A DNA stretch of 64,000 nucleotides from Viola odorata (lineage: Eukaryota; Streptophyta; Magnoliopsida; Malpighiales; Violaceae): contig OY829539.1 of assembly GCA_963691705.1 (NCBI GenBank), positions 38,759,656-38,823,655 on the forward strand, in the 5' to 3' direction. Position 1 is the stretch's first letter. Every line of letters starts with the position of its first letter. The position numbers were made by a program, and so were the translations under genes. A model generated the notes under the pieces. It had not been told where the DNA came from. It did no database searches and worked only from the letters and a program-made list of their open reading frames with translations. Shown here piece by piece: positions 42,613 to 55,265 of the stretch.

Positions 42613-44903
42613 TTGATTTGATTTGAAATGCAACAGAGCAGAGCAAGCACAACCTTTGTCTTGATCTCTTCTTGTTTAGGCTTAAAGCCTCGGCTTTCAT
42701 CTTTGGGTTTTTGGTCTTTCTTCAGTGATGGCTCTCAGCGATCTTTCAGTGACCTTTTCCGTCTCCTTCGTCGTGAACTTGAGCTTGGCAAGCTTTTATT
42801 TCCGGCTGGCAATCTTGGCTGAGACTGCTCCTTGCCTCCCGGGGCATGAGTGACAGTGAAGGTTTTGGTAGGAGTGATGACATATGTGGTGGAAAGAGGG
42901 AAGAAAATGAAAAAAAACGGAGAAGATCGTAAAAGTCCCACGTCATTTCATAGCTATCCCATGTCTAATTGCGCATGTACCCTGGATATTATGCGAACTC
43001 AACTAGTATCTAGTCAGGCCCTTACAGTCATGAAGGATACGCCGCGATGGCTCAAAAGATGCTTACCGGGATTTGTTTGTGACTGCTTACGTCGGAGCAA
43101 ACCGCGAATATAAAGGCAAACAAGTAATATCATGCATGGCATGTAATTTAGATGGATGCTTTATTTAACAGAGGGATTGAACATTCCCGACCTATGCAAT
43201 GCATGAAAATGCTTATGAGAGTAGTATGCTTTTGTTTTAGCCGGGCTAAAAAGGGATTTTGATTGATTTTTGATTTTTGATTGATTGATGGTTTGATTGA
43301 TTGATAGTTTGATTGATTGATAGTTTAAAGCTAGGACGCGGGGGATGACCTATTTGTAAGAAACCAACGAGAACCTATAGGGTTGCCCCCCAGTGGGCCA
43401 GACGACCGTACTCGACTTAAAGCTAACAAAGCAAGCATGAATGAAAATAAATTACTAAAAAGGGGGGGGGGAGAAAGATGAACTCCCCTGAAATGTGCAG
43501 CGGGGCTGCAAGGGCGTCTTCCACGAGCTTTATGCGGATGATAATGAGATGATTCGCGTCCCTGCGAAATGAAAAGGGACCAACGGAGTAGAAGAAAAAG
43601 ATTGATTAAAAAACAAAAATGACATAAGTTCAGGGATTCTCCCTTTCCTTAGCCTGGTTGTTCGAGGGTGCCTGTGGTGTGGTCCCACGTTCAGGAATGC
43701 TTTGCTTTCATTGGTTCCTTTTTCAGCTGCTTTGCGGGGACCGTCGATCTAAGTCAGAGTGAGGATGAGACCCGCATTCTGTCCATTTGCTTAACAGTCC
43801 TTGCCGGATCTTCGTTGATTGGCTTCGTGATTGCTCGGGGATAAAGGGGAAAAACCCTCTGTCCCCGGAATGTGCAGCGGGGCTGCAAGGGCGTATGCTT
43901 ACCGTTCTCATGCAGACAACCAATGGGGGCGACCCAGTTCTTGACAAAGACAAGGCGATGACAAATGAGGAGTAAACGCCAGATGATTTTTTTTAGAAAA
44001 ATTAATGCGATGGATAAGTTTTTAAGCTCTCCCTTTTAGGCGGGCCATCCGTGGGTCACTGCAGTGTGACCGGCATCGGACGTTGGTTGATGATGGTCTT
44101 GCTTTTAGATGCTTTGCCGCAGCTCCTGCCTCGGCGTGGGCGATACTTGCAGCCTGGTTGTCCCTCAACTAAAGGATTGATCTTCACCGTGTTGATCATG
44201 GTGCGGATGTTGGGAAACTTCTTGAACAAGACCGCATTAAGTATGTTGATGGTGGTCCTAGGAGGACAACTTTTTGTCGTGCTTTTTCCAGGAGTTCTGC
44301 CTGCAAAGGTGCACTGGTCGACCATTCCGTTTTGGTGATGAGCCCCTCTGAATAGGTGAACGGAGAGGGGAGCCAATGTTGCTAGCGTTCCGACAGCTCG
44401 GCCGGCGTCGGATGGGCTTTGTGACTTTGGTCCAGTATTCAGTCCTTTGAGACCGGTTGTTTGCGATGTCGGCTGCGCTGGTAGCACTGCGAGGAAAATA
44501 AATTTCACTTTAGATGGTGGTGGTTTGTCTTAAAATCTTTCCTGATTCACTCTTGAAGGTGGCCTGCTGCGGCAATTCAAGAGCTGCTACGAGCGGAACT
44601 CCCTGGTTCTATCGCGATGACGAGATAAGGCGTGAGACCTTACGTCCCTGCAAAACTTAAGATTGATTAGTGGCATTAGTCTAAGTGACGTGTCTTACGT
44701 CTCGAGCTACTCTTGGGGAGCCATCTATGTCATGCCTCCTTTTGTCATCTCACAAGTTTAAGAAAAAGGGGACAACAAATCTTAAAATAATGAGCATCTC
44801 CTGAAAAAACTTGTTTTATTAATTTCAGGACAAATGTTTGTGCTAGATTGTCATGATAAAACCCTATGTCCTTGGTCTGGTCGAACGCTCGGTTCATGAT
44901 GCT

Positions 44904-47189
44904 TCAGGTGAAGTATATCTTGACTGCATCGGCATTTACCGGTCTTGTGAGATCGTCTTCATCCATGTTGGTTAGCACTAGGGCACCCCCTGAGAATGCA
45001 CTTTTAACTAGATAAGGGCCCTCGTACCTTGGGGCCCACTTTCCTTGACTAGCCTCCTGGTGAGGAAGAATCTTCTTCAACACTAAATCCCCAGCCGCGA
45101 ACTTGCGAGGTCGCACTTTCTTGTTATAAGCGTTGGCCATTCTTTGCAGATATAATTGTGCATGGCAGATAGTGGCTAAGCACTTTTCGGGAAGGAGGTT
45201 CAGCTGCTCGTACCTCACTCTTGCCCAATCTGATTCTTCTACTTCATACTCTGCCAGGATTTTGAGAGAAGGGATTTCTACCTCAAGAGGAATTACAGCT
45301 TCCATGCCGTAAACTAATGAGTAGGGAGTTGCCCCTGTAGACGTACGAGTTGCTATTCGGTAAGCATGCAGTGCGAAGGGAAGCATGTCATGCCAATCTT
45401 TGTGAGTGATTACCATCTTTTGGATGATCCTCTTCAGGTTTTTGTTTGCTGCTTCGACTGCACCATTAATCTTTGGTCGATATGGTGACGGGTTTCGGTG
45501 CTTCACCTTCCAACGTTGGCAAAGACCGTCGATCATCTTCCTGTTGAGATTGGTGTCGTTGTCCTTGATGATGGTTTCTGGGACCCCATGACGGCAAATG
45601 ATGTTCCTCTCAATGAATCGCATGGTCATTTTCTGTGTGATGTTGGAGTAAGAGGCGGCCTCTACCCATTTGGTGAAATAGTCGATTGCTACGAGGATGT
45701 AGCGATGGCCATTAGAGGTTGTTGGGTGAATTTGGCCGATGATGTCGATTCCCCACATCGCGAAAGGCCAAGGCGATGTCATGCTGAAGAGAGGGGCTGG
45801 AGGGACATGGATATGGTCCGCGTAAATTTGGCATTTGTGGCACTTCCGGAAATAGTCGATGCAATCTCGTTCGATGGTGAGCCAAAAATACCCTTGCCTC
45901 ATTATCTGTCTGGCCATCATGTGCCCACTTGCGTGTGTGGAACAAACCCCTTCATGGATCTCCGTTATGATTCTCTTTGCCTCAGCCATGGTGACGCAAC
46001 GAAGCAAAGCTCCATCAGCTCTCCTCTTATACAGAACTTCGCCGTCGAGGTAGAAGTCTAGCGCTAAGCGTTGGAGGGTCTTTTTGCTAACCTGGCTTGC
46101 TCTCGGTGGATACTCCCGGTTTCTGATGAATCGTACTAAGTCGTGGAACCAAGGCTTCCCATAGGGTTCCTCTCCTAAGGCTACGCAGCATGCCGGAGTT
46201 TCCTTTACTTCTACCCTCAGAGGCTGAAGCATTACTCCGCACTCTAACTTGAACATTGATGCCAACGTGGCTAATGCGTCTGCGAAGCGGTTCTTTTCTC
46301 TGTCGACTCGGTCGAACTTGGTTTCCTCAAATTCCCGTGTGAGTTGGGTGAGTAACTTTTGATAAGGGATGAGCTTGGAATCCCGTGTCTGCCATAGATC
46401 CTGGGCTTGGTAAATGACAAGTGCTGAATCGCCGAAGATTCGGAGCTTCTTTACTTTTAAGTCGATGGCTGCTGTCAGACCGCTGATATATACCTCGTAC
46501 TCGGCGATGTTATTGGTGCATGGGAAGTTCAATTTGCATGCTATGGGGAATTGACGGCCATCTGGGGCTATGACCACGACTCTCACTCCCTTGCCCGAGA
46601 GGTTCACCGCACCGTCGAAGAACATGGTCCACCAGTCATCTTCTCGGAGATCTTCTGCGATCTCATCTTCAACCACTATGATGTCCTCATCGGGGAAGTC
46701 GAAGCTCAACGACTCGTACTCGTCCGAGGCATGATCAGCCAAGTGATCGGCGAGGGCGCTTGCCTTAACCGCTTTCCGGGTTACATAGATGATCTCGTGC
46801 TCGGCTAATAAGACTTGCCATCTACAAATGCGACTTGATAGGTACGACTTTTCAAAGATGTACTTTAGGGGATCCATGCGAGAGATTAGCCACGTCGTGT
46901 AATACAACATGTACTGCCGGAGCCTTCGGGTACACCATGCTAGGGCACAACAAGTTCGTTCTAACATGGAGTAGCGCATCTCGCACTCGTTGAATTTTTT
47001 TCTGAGGTAGTAGATGGCTTGTTCACACCTTCCTGACTCGTCGTGCTGTCCCAAAACGCAACCCATGGCGCAGCCGTGACTGTCATGTACATGAGCAAGG
47101 GACGTCCTGGCGTCGAGGGAACTAGTACCGGTGGGCTTTGCAGATATGTCTTGATTTTCTCGAAGGCTTTCTAGCAGTCTTCGTCCCAT
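44904..47189 (-). pseudogene. pol: Element G pol 3' part: RNase H, second RNase H, integrase
   Basis: A 761-codon open frame whose first ~35 residues are a frameshift artefact. First RNase H region: MGCVLGQHDESG and NECEMRYSMLE (residues 42-150). Second, Tat-type RNase H: residues 187-310 with D192 (FFDGA), E230 (IAEYE), D254 (GDSA) and D304 (RFADAL). Integrase: HHCC finger H412/H419 or H423, C450, C453; catalytic D482 (WGIDIIG), D543 (IKDND, family norm TDNG) and E579 (GAVEAAN), spaced DD35E. C-terminal GPY-like EGPYLVK near 720. The stop at 44904 precedes the 3' UTR. It is the best preserved coding part of G. Confidence 0.88.
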
Positions 47190-48342
47190 TCTGCATCTCC
47201 GTGTTTCCTTAGCATTTTAAACATCGGCTCGCAAGTAAGTGTTAACTGGCTGATAAAGTGAGCGATGTAGTTGATGCGTCCTAAGAAGCTTCGTACTTCT
47301 GTTTCAGTGTTGGGAGCGGGTAGCTCTTGAATTGCTTTTATCTTATCAGGATCCACTTCTATGCCTTTGTTGCTGACGATGAATCCTAACAACGTTCCGG
47401 AGGTCACTCCAAAGGTGCACTTAGCTAGGTTTAACCGTAGCTAAAATCGCCTCAACCTTTAGAATACCTTCTTCAGGATGTCTACATGATCTTGCATGCC
47501 ACGAGATTTGGCTATCATGTCGTCGACATATATTTCCAATTCTTTATACATCATGTCATGGAAAAGGGTGACGGCAGTACGTTGGTACATGGCTCCTGCG
47601 TTTTTTAATCCAAAGGGCATCACTTTGTAGCAGAAGGTTCCCCAAGGCGTGATGAAGGTCGTCTTTTCACTGTCCTCGGGTGCCATTTTGATCTGATTGT
47701 ACCCCAAAAATCCGTCCATGAAGGAGAACATGTCATTTCTGGCGGCACTATCCACCAAGATGTCGATATGGGGAAGAGGGAAGTCGTCCTTAGGGCTGAC
47801 TCGATTGAGGTCCCAAAAGTCCATGCACATGCGAACTTTCCCATCCTCTTTAGGTACTGGCACTATGTTGGCGATCCATTCTCGGTACTCGGCAACTCTC
47901 AAGAAACCCGCGTCTAGTTGCTTGGTAACTTCTTCTTTGATTTTCAGAAGGATGTCTGGATGCATCCTCTGAAGTTTTTGCTTGACAGGCTTAAACTCAG
48001 GTTTTAATGGAATGCGATGCTCGACTATCCCAGGATCAAGACCTGGCAGGTCGGCATATGACCATGCGAATACGTCGGAGTAGTCTTTGAGGAGAGAAAT
48101 CAACCTTTCTCTCTAGGTCGTATCCAAGGTAGTTCGGATCTTAACCTGCTTCTGATTCTCATTGCTTGCCCCCAGATTTACTTCGTCCAATTCCTCCCGA
48201 TGAGGGGTTATTTCATTTTCTGAAGTTTCTAGTAAACGGGCCAGTTCGTCGAAGATTTCGGCTTTGTCTTCGGTCGTAGCGATGATTTCTTCGCCAGTAA
48301 AGACATAGGTTTTATCAAGACAATCCAAATTAACATTCATCC
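47095..48342 (-). pseudogene. rt: Element G reverse transcriptase (exon 2 start)
   Basis: Begins at the predicted splice acceptor (48342) with MNVNLDCLDK, an acidic linker, then RT from DYSDVFAWSYADLPGLDP. Palm motifs are FSFMDGFLGY (first Asp) and IYVDDMIAKS (YVDD at 47530-47519). The usual YRDLN reads FWDLN. In-frame breaks: TAG 48115-48113, TAA 47461-47459, TAG near 47441, TAG 47173-47171. A frameshift lies near 47075, where the downstream frame takes over. All segments to 47171 share one frame. Confidence 0.85.
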
Positions 48343-48488
48343 TGAAATTAAAATGCGAAAAGAAGAGATGCGTAAAATGAGAATTGCATATATATTTGAT
48401 TTTTAACAAAAGGGGAACATGAGTTCCTACAAAAATATTTTCGTTAGAAAACGTGCAAACGTATATTTTTTTAAAAAGGAGTAATTAC
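48343..48488 (-). other. Predicted 146-nt intron between protease and RT of G
   Basis: Minus-strand donor CTCC^GTAATTAC at 48488 and acceptor TTTTAATTTCAG^GATG ending at 48343. The intron contains the TAA that ends the protease frame (48487-48485) and is T/A-rich. Removal joins the two exons in phase. Ogre elements are known to splice an intron at this place. Not proven here. Confidence 0.65.
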
Positions 48489-50125
48489 GGAGAGACATCT
48501 GGAAGCATGGTGATGGTCCAGTTGCACACAAACTCCCCTGACTTCTTTACGAAAATGACTGAACTAGACGACGGCTCTTCTTCACCCAGAGTGCAGATAC
48601 AAAGGTCTGATACCCTGATCGGATTTCCATTAATGGTTTCGGCCGCGAAGGGGAACGTGGTTCTGATATGGGGGATTTGCATTTTTTCATCTGGCGCAGA
48701 ACGTCCAAATAGCTTAGCCAGCTGCTTTTCTTTCTTTTCTTGGGCAATTCTGGCGAAATCGGCCTTACTGGGTTGGTACCCTAACCCAAAGCGGTCTCCG
48801 AAGCTTTTCGGAGGTGCCCAGCCTTTTGATCCTTGTAACTCGGCCCCGAGCCGTTTTCCCAATTGGAAGCTTCTCTCTAGTATTGACTTAGTGGTTGTTT
48901 CGGCTATCTCTGATTTTGAGGCTTCGCAAATGGGGGATCCTTCCTCGATCCAATCCGCGTTGATGATTTTGAAGGCTTGGAAAGAACTTTCCAAGGTTTC
49001 AACAGCTTTGATGTAAGGCACAGATGTATGCTTGGCCAAGATCAAGGCTTCTTCTGCCTTTATCGTGACAAGGGCATTGTCTTTGACGTATTTGAGGCAC
49101 TGATGTAGGGAAGAGGGGACGGCCCCCGCTGAATGGATCCAAGGCCGTCCTAGAAGCATGCTGTAGGCGGGCTGGATTTCCATGATCTGGAACGTCAAGG
49201 CGAAAGTGTGGGGCTCGATGACCATATCCAACTCAAAGTTCCCGATGATCTCTCGAGTGGTGCCATCGAAAGCCCTAGCCATCATTCCGCTAGGTTTCAT
49301 GCGAGAGAAATTGACTGGTAGTTGTTCAAGGACATGCCTGGGCATGACATTCAGCGTTGACCCATTGTCGATTAGGGCCTTTGCTATGACGTGTCCCTTA
49401 CATTCTACCGCGGTGTATAGGGCCTTGTTGTGATTTCTTCCCGAGGGGTCGATCTCTCCTTCAGAGAAGGAAATGCTGCTTAAGGCTTGAATCCTTCCGA
49501 CAAGGTTTTCCACCCCTTCCGTGGTGATATCCTTAGTCACGAAGGCTTGCTTCAGGACCTTTAAGAGAGCTTGGCGATGAGGCTCTGAAGTAAGGATCAA
49601 CTCCATGATGGAAATATGAGTCGGGGTTTTCTTTAGTTGTTCGATGATGCTGAACTCGCTCTGTTTCATGATCTTGAGGAACTCGGTTGTCTCGTCCTCG
49701 GTTACAGGTTTGCTCAAACCTTGCGTCTCTTCTACCGTCTCTTCGCGGATCACAGGAGTTTTCCCTTTGGCTTGTCGTTGCTTCTCTACTTCCTCCGAGA
49801 TGTAACATCTTCCGGTGCGGGTCATGCCCCCGATATGAGAGGCTTCGTCAATAGCGAGTCCGGTTGGTGTGACTGCAGGAGGGGTGGTGACCACCGTGTA
49901 TCCGTAGTTGAATGAGACCGCGTGTAAGTCTCGACTAGGAGTATTCACAGCTAATGTGAACACTACTTTGCATGGGGTCGTGACTGTATCCCCTGTTTGG
50001 GCCACATATTCAAAGGAATACGGTGCTGGAGGATTGTCCTCGATGGCGTTGATTACTCCTCGGGTTTCCCCTCCGGTCTGAATGATCCCGAATGCTATGA
50101 GTTGCTTGACTTTCTGCCACAATCC
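48489..50125 (-). pseudogene. pro: Element G protease region
   Basis: A long open frame (from about 50164) downstream of gag. Aspartic protease: ALIDNGSTLNVMP with Asp codon at 49369-49367, then YSMLLGRPWIHSAG. After it comes a Ser/Glu-rich linker and GLGYQPSKADFARIAQE, G-patch-like in spacing. The first ~35 residues include a frame change relative to gag near 50120. It ends in the predicted intron. It would cleave the Gag-Pol precursor in virus-like particles. Confidence 0.82.
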
Positions 50126-52818
50126 TGGATTTCGTGCTTGCTTTCCCCTTGGCAGAATAGGCATTGGGCCTGATTATTCCCCAGGAATGGCAGATATACA
50201 TTGTTAGCTAATGCGAAGAACAGTTCTTCGTTGGGTGTTTCCTTCGTTGAAGGGTGAGAAATGTCGATTCCAACGGAAGCAATGTCGCTCATCCCAAGAC
50301 TATGGTGCGGTAGAGGACTGGTTGTCACATCAGGATCCTTTGCTAAACCTTAGGATGAGATTCGTCCTTGTTTGGTTAGGTGCTCGATCTTCTCTCTAAA
50401 GGCGTAACAGTCTTCCAGGGAGTGTCCTCGGGTTCCGGCGTGATATTCACAACTAACCTTCAGATCATACCAGCTAGGGTAAGGAGTTGATTGAGGCGAG
50501 AGTGGGGATGGTGTAATCTGCCCTTCTGCCAGGAGGCTTGCGTAGATCTCCTTTAAAGGAAACAGAGGAAGTGACCACATCGGTGAAGGGTATGACTTGG
50601 AGTCCGAGGATTCCCAAGAAGATAGTAATGGCGCTGTGCTAGCATGGGAGGGTGGTGCCGAATACCTGACGAGGTAATCGAATTTCCCGGAAGGCTGGCC
50701 CAAGGTATCAATTTCGCGGTCGCCCTCGTCGCGGCGCTTGGAGAACCCTTTGCCCGACGAAGTCGATCCTTTCTTTTGGATGGTTGGGAGTGGGGTTCCC
50801 TTGGCGTTATGCGGGATAGGAAATCCTTCTCCGATGGCGTTAATGGATCCTTCCCCGTGGGTTGCTTTCTGGGTTTGTATTACTCCGAGACTTGAGAGTT
50901 GTCTCACATTTCCTGCGAACAACTCGCAACTTTGGATCTTGTGACCGTCGCTTCCCTTGCCGTACATGCAGTGACTTGGATGGCTCTCCGAGTATGGCAT
51001 ATATCCGCCTCGAGCTAAGGCCAGGAAAAGTTGTTCCTATGGCCAGCTTGATGCTGATGAAAGGAGGTCGTTGCTTTCTCCTGCCGAGATGGCGTTCACC
51101 CCCCCTTTTCCTTGGGAATGATTAGGGAGAGGGTTGGTGGCGGTGTTGGGTCCTTTTGCTAACCCTTTGAAGGATACCCATCCACTTTTGATCAAGTGAT
51201 GGACTTTTGCTTTGAATGCGAAGCAATTTTCCAGAGTGTGACCCGGGGCTCCAGCGTGGTATTCGCACCTGACGTTGAGATCATACCATTTCGGGTAAGG
51301 AGGCAATTGAGGCTGAGCTGGCATTGGTACAATCTGTCCGGCCGCCAAGAGATGTTTGTAGATTTCCCCTGCGGGAAGAGGAAAATGTAGCAAAGGCTCT
51401 CGGTTCCACCGATTGTTTGACGTGTTTTGGTTATTTGGGTCTTTTGGTGGGTTATATGGTTTGGGTTGCATGGGTTGTGATGTTTGTACTGGAGGTGGTG
51501 AGAATTGTGTAGAATTTTGAGGTGCGCTATTAGCAATGGGTGGCGAAGTGAAAGGAAAGTAGGTGGGTTGATATAGTGATGGCAAAAGGTAGGGCGGTGG
51601 CGATAAATAAGACGGAGGTGGTGGAAATGGTTGCCCTCGATTAGCTTGGCGAGCGACAAATCCAACATCCCTTTTTATGATGGATGCTTTCTTTGGCGCA
51701 GACTCTGGTGCCGGAGGTATGATTCGTCTGGACTTAATCCCTTGCTCGACTCTTTCGGCAATTAGGACCATATCCGAGAAGTTGTTTGAAGGGTTCGAGA
51801 TCAGGTAGGTGTAGTAGGGATCCTTGAAGGTGTGCAAGAAGATCGATAAGAGTTCCTTGTCGCTTAAAGGTGGGGAGATTCTAGAAGCCAACTCTCTCCA
51901 TCTCTGAGCATAGGTCTTCACGGACTCGCCGACTTTCTTTTCCAGATTTTGCAGGTCAGCGCGGTCGGGCGCTACCTCCATGTTGAATTTATATTGTCTG
52001 TAGAAGGCATCAGACAGATCTCTCCATGTCCTGATCCTGGCTCTGTCCAGACCCATATACCAACTTAGGGCGTGCTTGGTCAAGCTTTCTCGGAATAGAT
52101 GAATCAACAATGGCTCGTTGTGGATCATCTCTGCCATCTTATTGCAGTATGCTCTGAGGTGGGTCTTTAGGCACTCTACCCCAATATACTTTTCGAAGTC
52201 GGGGATCTTGTACTGCGGTGGTATAACGATCCCGGGGATCATACACATATCGGCAAGGCCTTCAAGCGCTCGGAGTCTTTCCTCGAGCAGATTCAGTCGG
52301 ACACTTTTTGGTTGTTTAGCCCGGATGGGGTTAGAACCGAAGGGTAGCAGAGGTTCCGACGAGAACTGAGGTGGAGCTGGGTTGAAAGCAAGAGGCTGAG
52401 TTCCCATAGGTCTGGGAACTGTGCTTGGAAGAAGGGGAGGGAGATACGAGGTCTCTAGATGGGCCTGGCTCTTGCTGGAGTCCACGGCAGGGTTGGTTGA
52501 AAGGTGCTAAAGTGACGCGGCAATCTCTTCACTCGCCTTAACCATAGGATTTGCAGTGGTGGGTACAGTGAAGGGACTAATCCATCTCCACTGGCCCTCA
52601 AGGCCAGAAAGTGGTGGAGGTACAGAAGGTCCTACAACGGTGAGCGAAGAGGGAGGTCCTCCTGTTTGAGTGGGATAAAAACTCGGTGGTAGTTCGGTGA
52701 CGGCTTCGTCTCTTTCCTTTTCGGCCCTGACAGCCCTCTCTGTAGTAATCCTAACTTGCTCCTCTAACTCTGCAATTCTAGCCGTTAGCACTTCATCGGC
52801 CTTAGCCTGTTCAGTCAT
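50095..52818 (-). pseudogene. gag: Element G gag with duplicated zinc modules
   Basis: ATG at 52818 (MTEQAKADEVLTARIAELEE, a coiled coil). One frame runs to about 50120, broken by TAG 52509-52507, TAG 51039-51037 and TAA 50352-50350, then shifted into protease. The capsid core lies about 52290-51750 (YCNKMAEMIHNEPLL, ISPPLSDKELLSIFLHT). A Pro/Gln-rich linker follows, then four Cys/His modules: CEYHAGAPGHTLENC (51267-51223), CMYGKGSDGHKIQSC (50970-50926), CEYHAGTRGHSLEDC (50451-50407) and CLFCQGESKHEIQDC (50163-50119). Modules 3 and 4 repeat 1 and 2 about 810 bp later. It would form the particle shell and bind RNA. Confidence 0.85.
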
Positions 52819-53602
52819 TTTTCATTTTTGAAGTCTAGTTACAGGGAGCCTGTGCAGAGTAGCGTGCTTCTGAGGAGCTATCGTGAACCTGAAAAAAAGA
52901 AAAACACAAAAAAGAGTAAGTACAAGTGAGGATACACAGGTGATGTGCAACCCCGAGGCCTCCACGTTTACTCATTCGCTTTTTCAGTTGCACTTTCACT
53001 TGATATTTTCAGGGCGGTCGAAGAGGTGAGATATCCCAGATATTGACAAGATACGAAGGAAGCCTCTATTCATTCCAACGATGTGAAGCAATCGGAGATG
53101 CTATCTGCGAAACCCAAATCAACAGGGGCAACCAATGCCGCCATGCTAGGAAGATCTCTTTTACCCTATGCTCTCAAATGACATAGGGCTTGATGCCTGA
53201 TGAACCTATCCGATGGGAGGGACGACGATCCATGCTATGAACTTGGAGTTTTTGTGATAAGTTAAGAGGGCAAGGCCATGAGTGAGCAATACTCGGATTT
53301 TTTTTTGAATATTTGGTATGATTTTTCAGTTTTTTGGGGGAACGATTGTGTTTATCCTGGAGGGATTTTCTCTTTCTTTTTGCGAAGGTCTTTTGAGTTG
53401 CTTTGGATGGATAATTGATATGGAAAAGCTGAGGCGATTTAATAAATATCCGAGAGAATACGACTTTATTAAAAGTTTTTACAAGATGTAGTGAACTAGC
53501 CAGCTACCTAAATTCATCAAAAATGGCTAGACTAGATGAAATTAGGGATCCTAGTTACATAAAAAAGGAAAAGGGGTTGCTGATATTCAAGCCTTCCCAT
53601 GA
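52819..53602 (-). other. Element G spacer between ORF1 and gag
   Basis: Non-coding. Related to the leader of element B (4647-4978), which supports family identity of B and G. No promoter or splice site is assigned. Confidence 0.55.
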
Positions 53603-55265
53603 AGGTGTCAATCCTGGACGTCAGAGTTCTCCTGCCAAAGGTACTCCATCGAAGCCAGCTCCCATTTCTGCATTTCTATCTCGGCCTCTAACACAGTAAT
53701 TCAGCTTTGCAGTGCCTGACTTTTCCTATCTCCCAAGTCGGCGCGAGTAGTCAAGACCCTTATCGTCGAATCCATGTCTTCGATTATGGCACTTGATGCT
53801 TCTTTCTTGCGGATTTCGCTGCTCAAGCGTTCCTTAAAGCCCTTGAGGACCACCTTCTGTTTTACTGCTTGTACGCAGATAAAATCCCTGTTACGCCTTT
53901 CCAGCTCATTCATCTGGACTTCCAGGCCACACTGATGGGCTTCGGTGATCTCTTTCCTCTGTCATCAGATCTCGCTCTTCTTGCGCTGCTCGCATTTGCT
54001 CTACCACTTGAGCGTAAGCCATGGCATCCATTCCTTCGCTTACTTGGGATTCCCCTTCCTCTTCCATCGGTTTCTGATTTTCTGGACGAGGTAGGACATT
54101 GTCGTTGACTCGCCTCAACCTCCACTGTGGATACTGTGGTATCATTGTCGCAGGGGCAACGCGTCCTTTGAGACAGAAAGGGTTGGCCCAGTCTTGGGTG
54201 TACACTTGAATGTTCTGATTTTCACCGGTGTGTGGCAGATCTGATCTCGTCATGCCGAATGTCACTGGAATGATTTGCGTGATGCAAAGCTGTCTGAGTA
54301 CGAGGGCAAGGCAATAGTGAGCGCACCCCCATGCTCCGATCAAAGGAACCCAAGGTAGGGGTCCACAGCAGACGATGGGATCGGAGGTCCGCAGCCACTT
54401 GGCATGCCAACTGAAGGCCTCTTCTGAGAGGTTTATGAATCGGTCGATCCAGACGTCCTTATTTTCCATCTCCCATCTATCCGTAGTCATTGCATTGATA
54501 ACTCTGAGTAGAGGGCACGACCTTATGTAGCTTTCGAAGAAAATGGACTGATTAGGAATCTGTTTAAAGTGGCTGACCAGCCATACTGTCAGCAACTGAG
54601 TGCAAGATGGTTGTTGTAGGATTGATGGCATTTACCTCCATCTCGTAAAAGATGTTGGCTGCTGAAAAGTCGATGGCGTTCCTCATCCTCGGAAAAAGGA
54701 CGAACCCTACGATGGCGAAGGCCAGAATCCTTAAGCGCTTTGCTCCATTGGACAGCTAAAATTGTGCCTCGATATCTGACCAACACCAGAAGTAGTCACC
54801 TTCTCTGACGCGAGTGGTGATTCCTAACAGCTTATCGACCTTTATTTTTACACTCGAAGAGTCAAGTCGGACGTTCTGGTATATGGACGATATAGGAGAT
54901 GTGAGGCCCATCAGAGCTGAGTACTCCTCCAGTGTGGGAGTCAAGTCCACTCCTTGGTCGAAAGAGAAGCACCGATAATAGGGATCCCAGAACTTTAGGG
55001 GTGCCCGGATGCAACCCCAATCAGTCTTGATGTCAACCAGGGTTAGTAGTTTTCCATAACTACCCTCAAACTGTGTCTCCTCGTCTTCAGTCAACTCATT
55101 TCTCAATTTCTGAATCCTAGTTAAGTCGAAGTCTACGACTTCTACTTTGATCTTAGTAGTGATGTCAGGGGTGAATCCCTGTTCTAACATATCTCCTCGG
55201 GCAGCCTGATCGTCGAAGCTTCGTCCCCTGAAAATATCAAGTGAAAGTAACGTAGGTGCTGTCAT
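53603..55265 (-). pseudogene. Element G ORF1 (DUF7745/plant-mobile-domain-like)
   Basis: ATG at 55265 (MTAPTLLSLDIFRG). The globular part has DPYYRCFSFDQGVDLTPTLEEYSALMGL, AFAIVGFVLFPRM and CCGPLPWVPLIGAWGCAHYCL segments, which I recognise as the ORF1 type of Ogre elements (DUF7745-like, function unknown). The tail is coiled coil: AYAQVVEQMRAAQEERDLMT, then NELERRNRDFICVQ to about 53603. Breaks: TAG near 54759, frameshift near 54600, frameshift near 53910 and TGA 53703-53701. It lies between PBS and gag, the Ogre position. Quoted segments longer than 20 residues were avoided elsewhere; domain identity is from memory. Confidence 0.7.

Larger units (their letters stand above)
40194..44903 (-). 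other. Element G 3' untranslated region
   Basis: About 4.7 kb between the pol stop and the PPT. Contents: the GGGAGGAG minisatellite (40270-41690), a degenerate ~75-bp repeat with 'ggccctttt' and 'gtctttactgggga' (42180-42370), a polypyrimidine tract (42440-42610), TTGATTGA simple repeats (43255-43330), and a 26-bp direct repeat 'aatgtgcagcggggctgcaa...' at 43495 and 43870. Minus frames such as 44508-44056 have no recognised domain. Confidence 0.7.

Noticed and set aside
42249..42700. Lys/Glu-rich minus-strand frames
   Set aside because: They are translations of a polypyrimidine tract in the 3' UTR of G; no start context or conservation.
42735..43113. Short frames of 66-87 codons as small host genes
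   Set aside because: Inside the 3' UTR of G, with overlapping alternatives on both strands and no family signature.
45498..46061. 187-codon plus-strand frame
   Set aside because: Antisense shadow of the well-supported integrase/RNase H frame on the minus strand.
48453..49016. 187-codon plus-strand frame
   Set aside because: Antisense to the protease region; no domain of its own.
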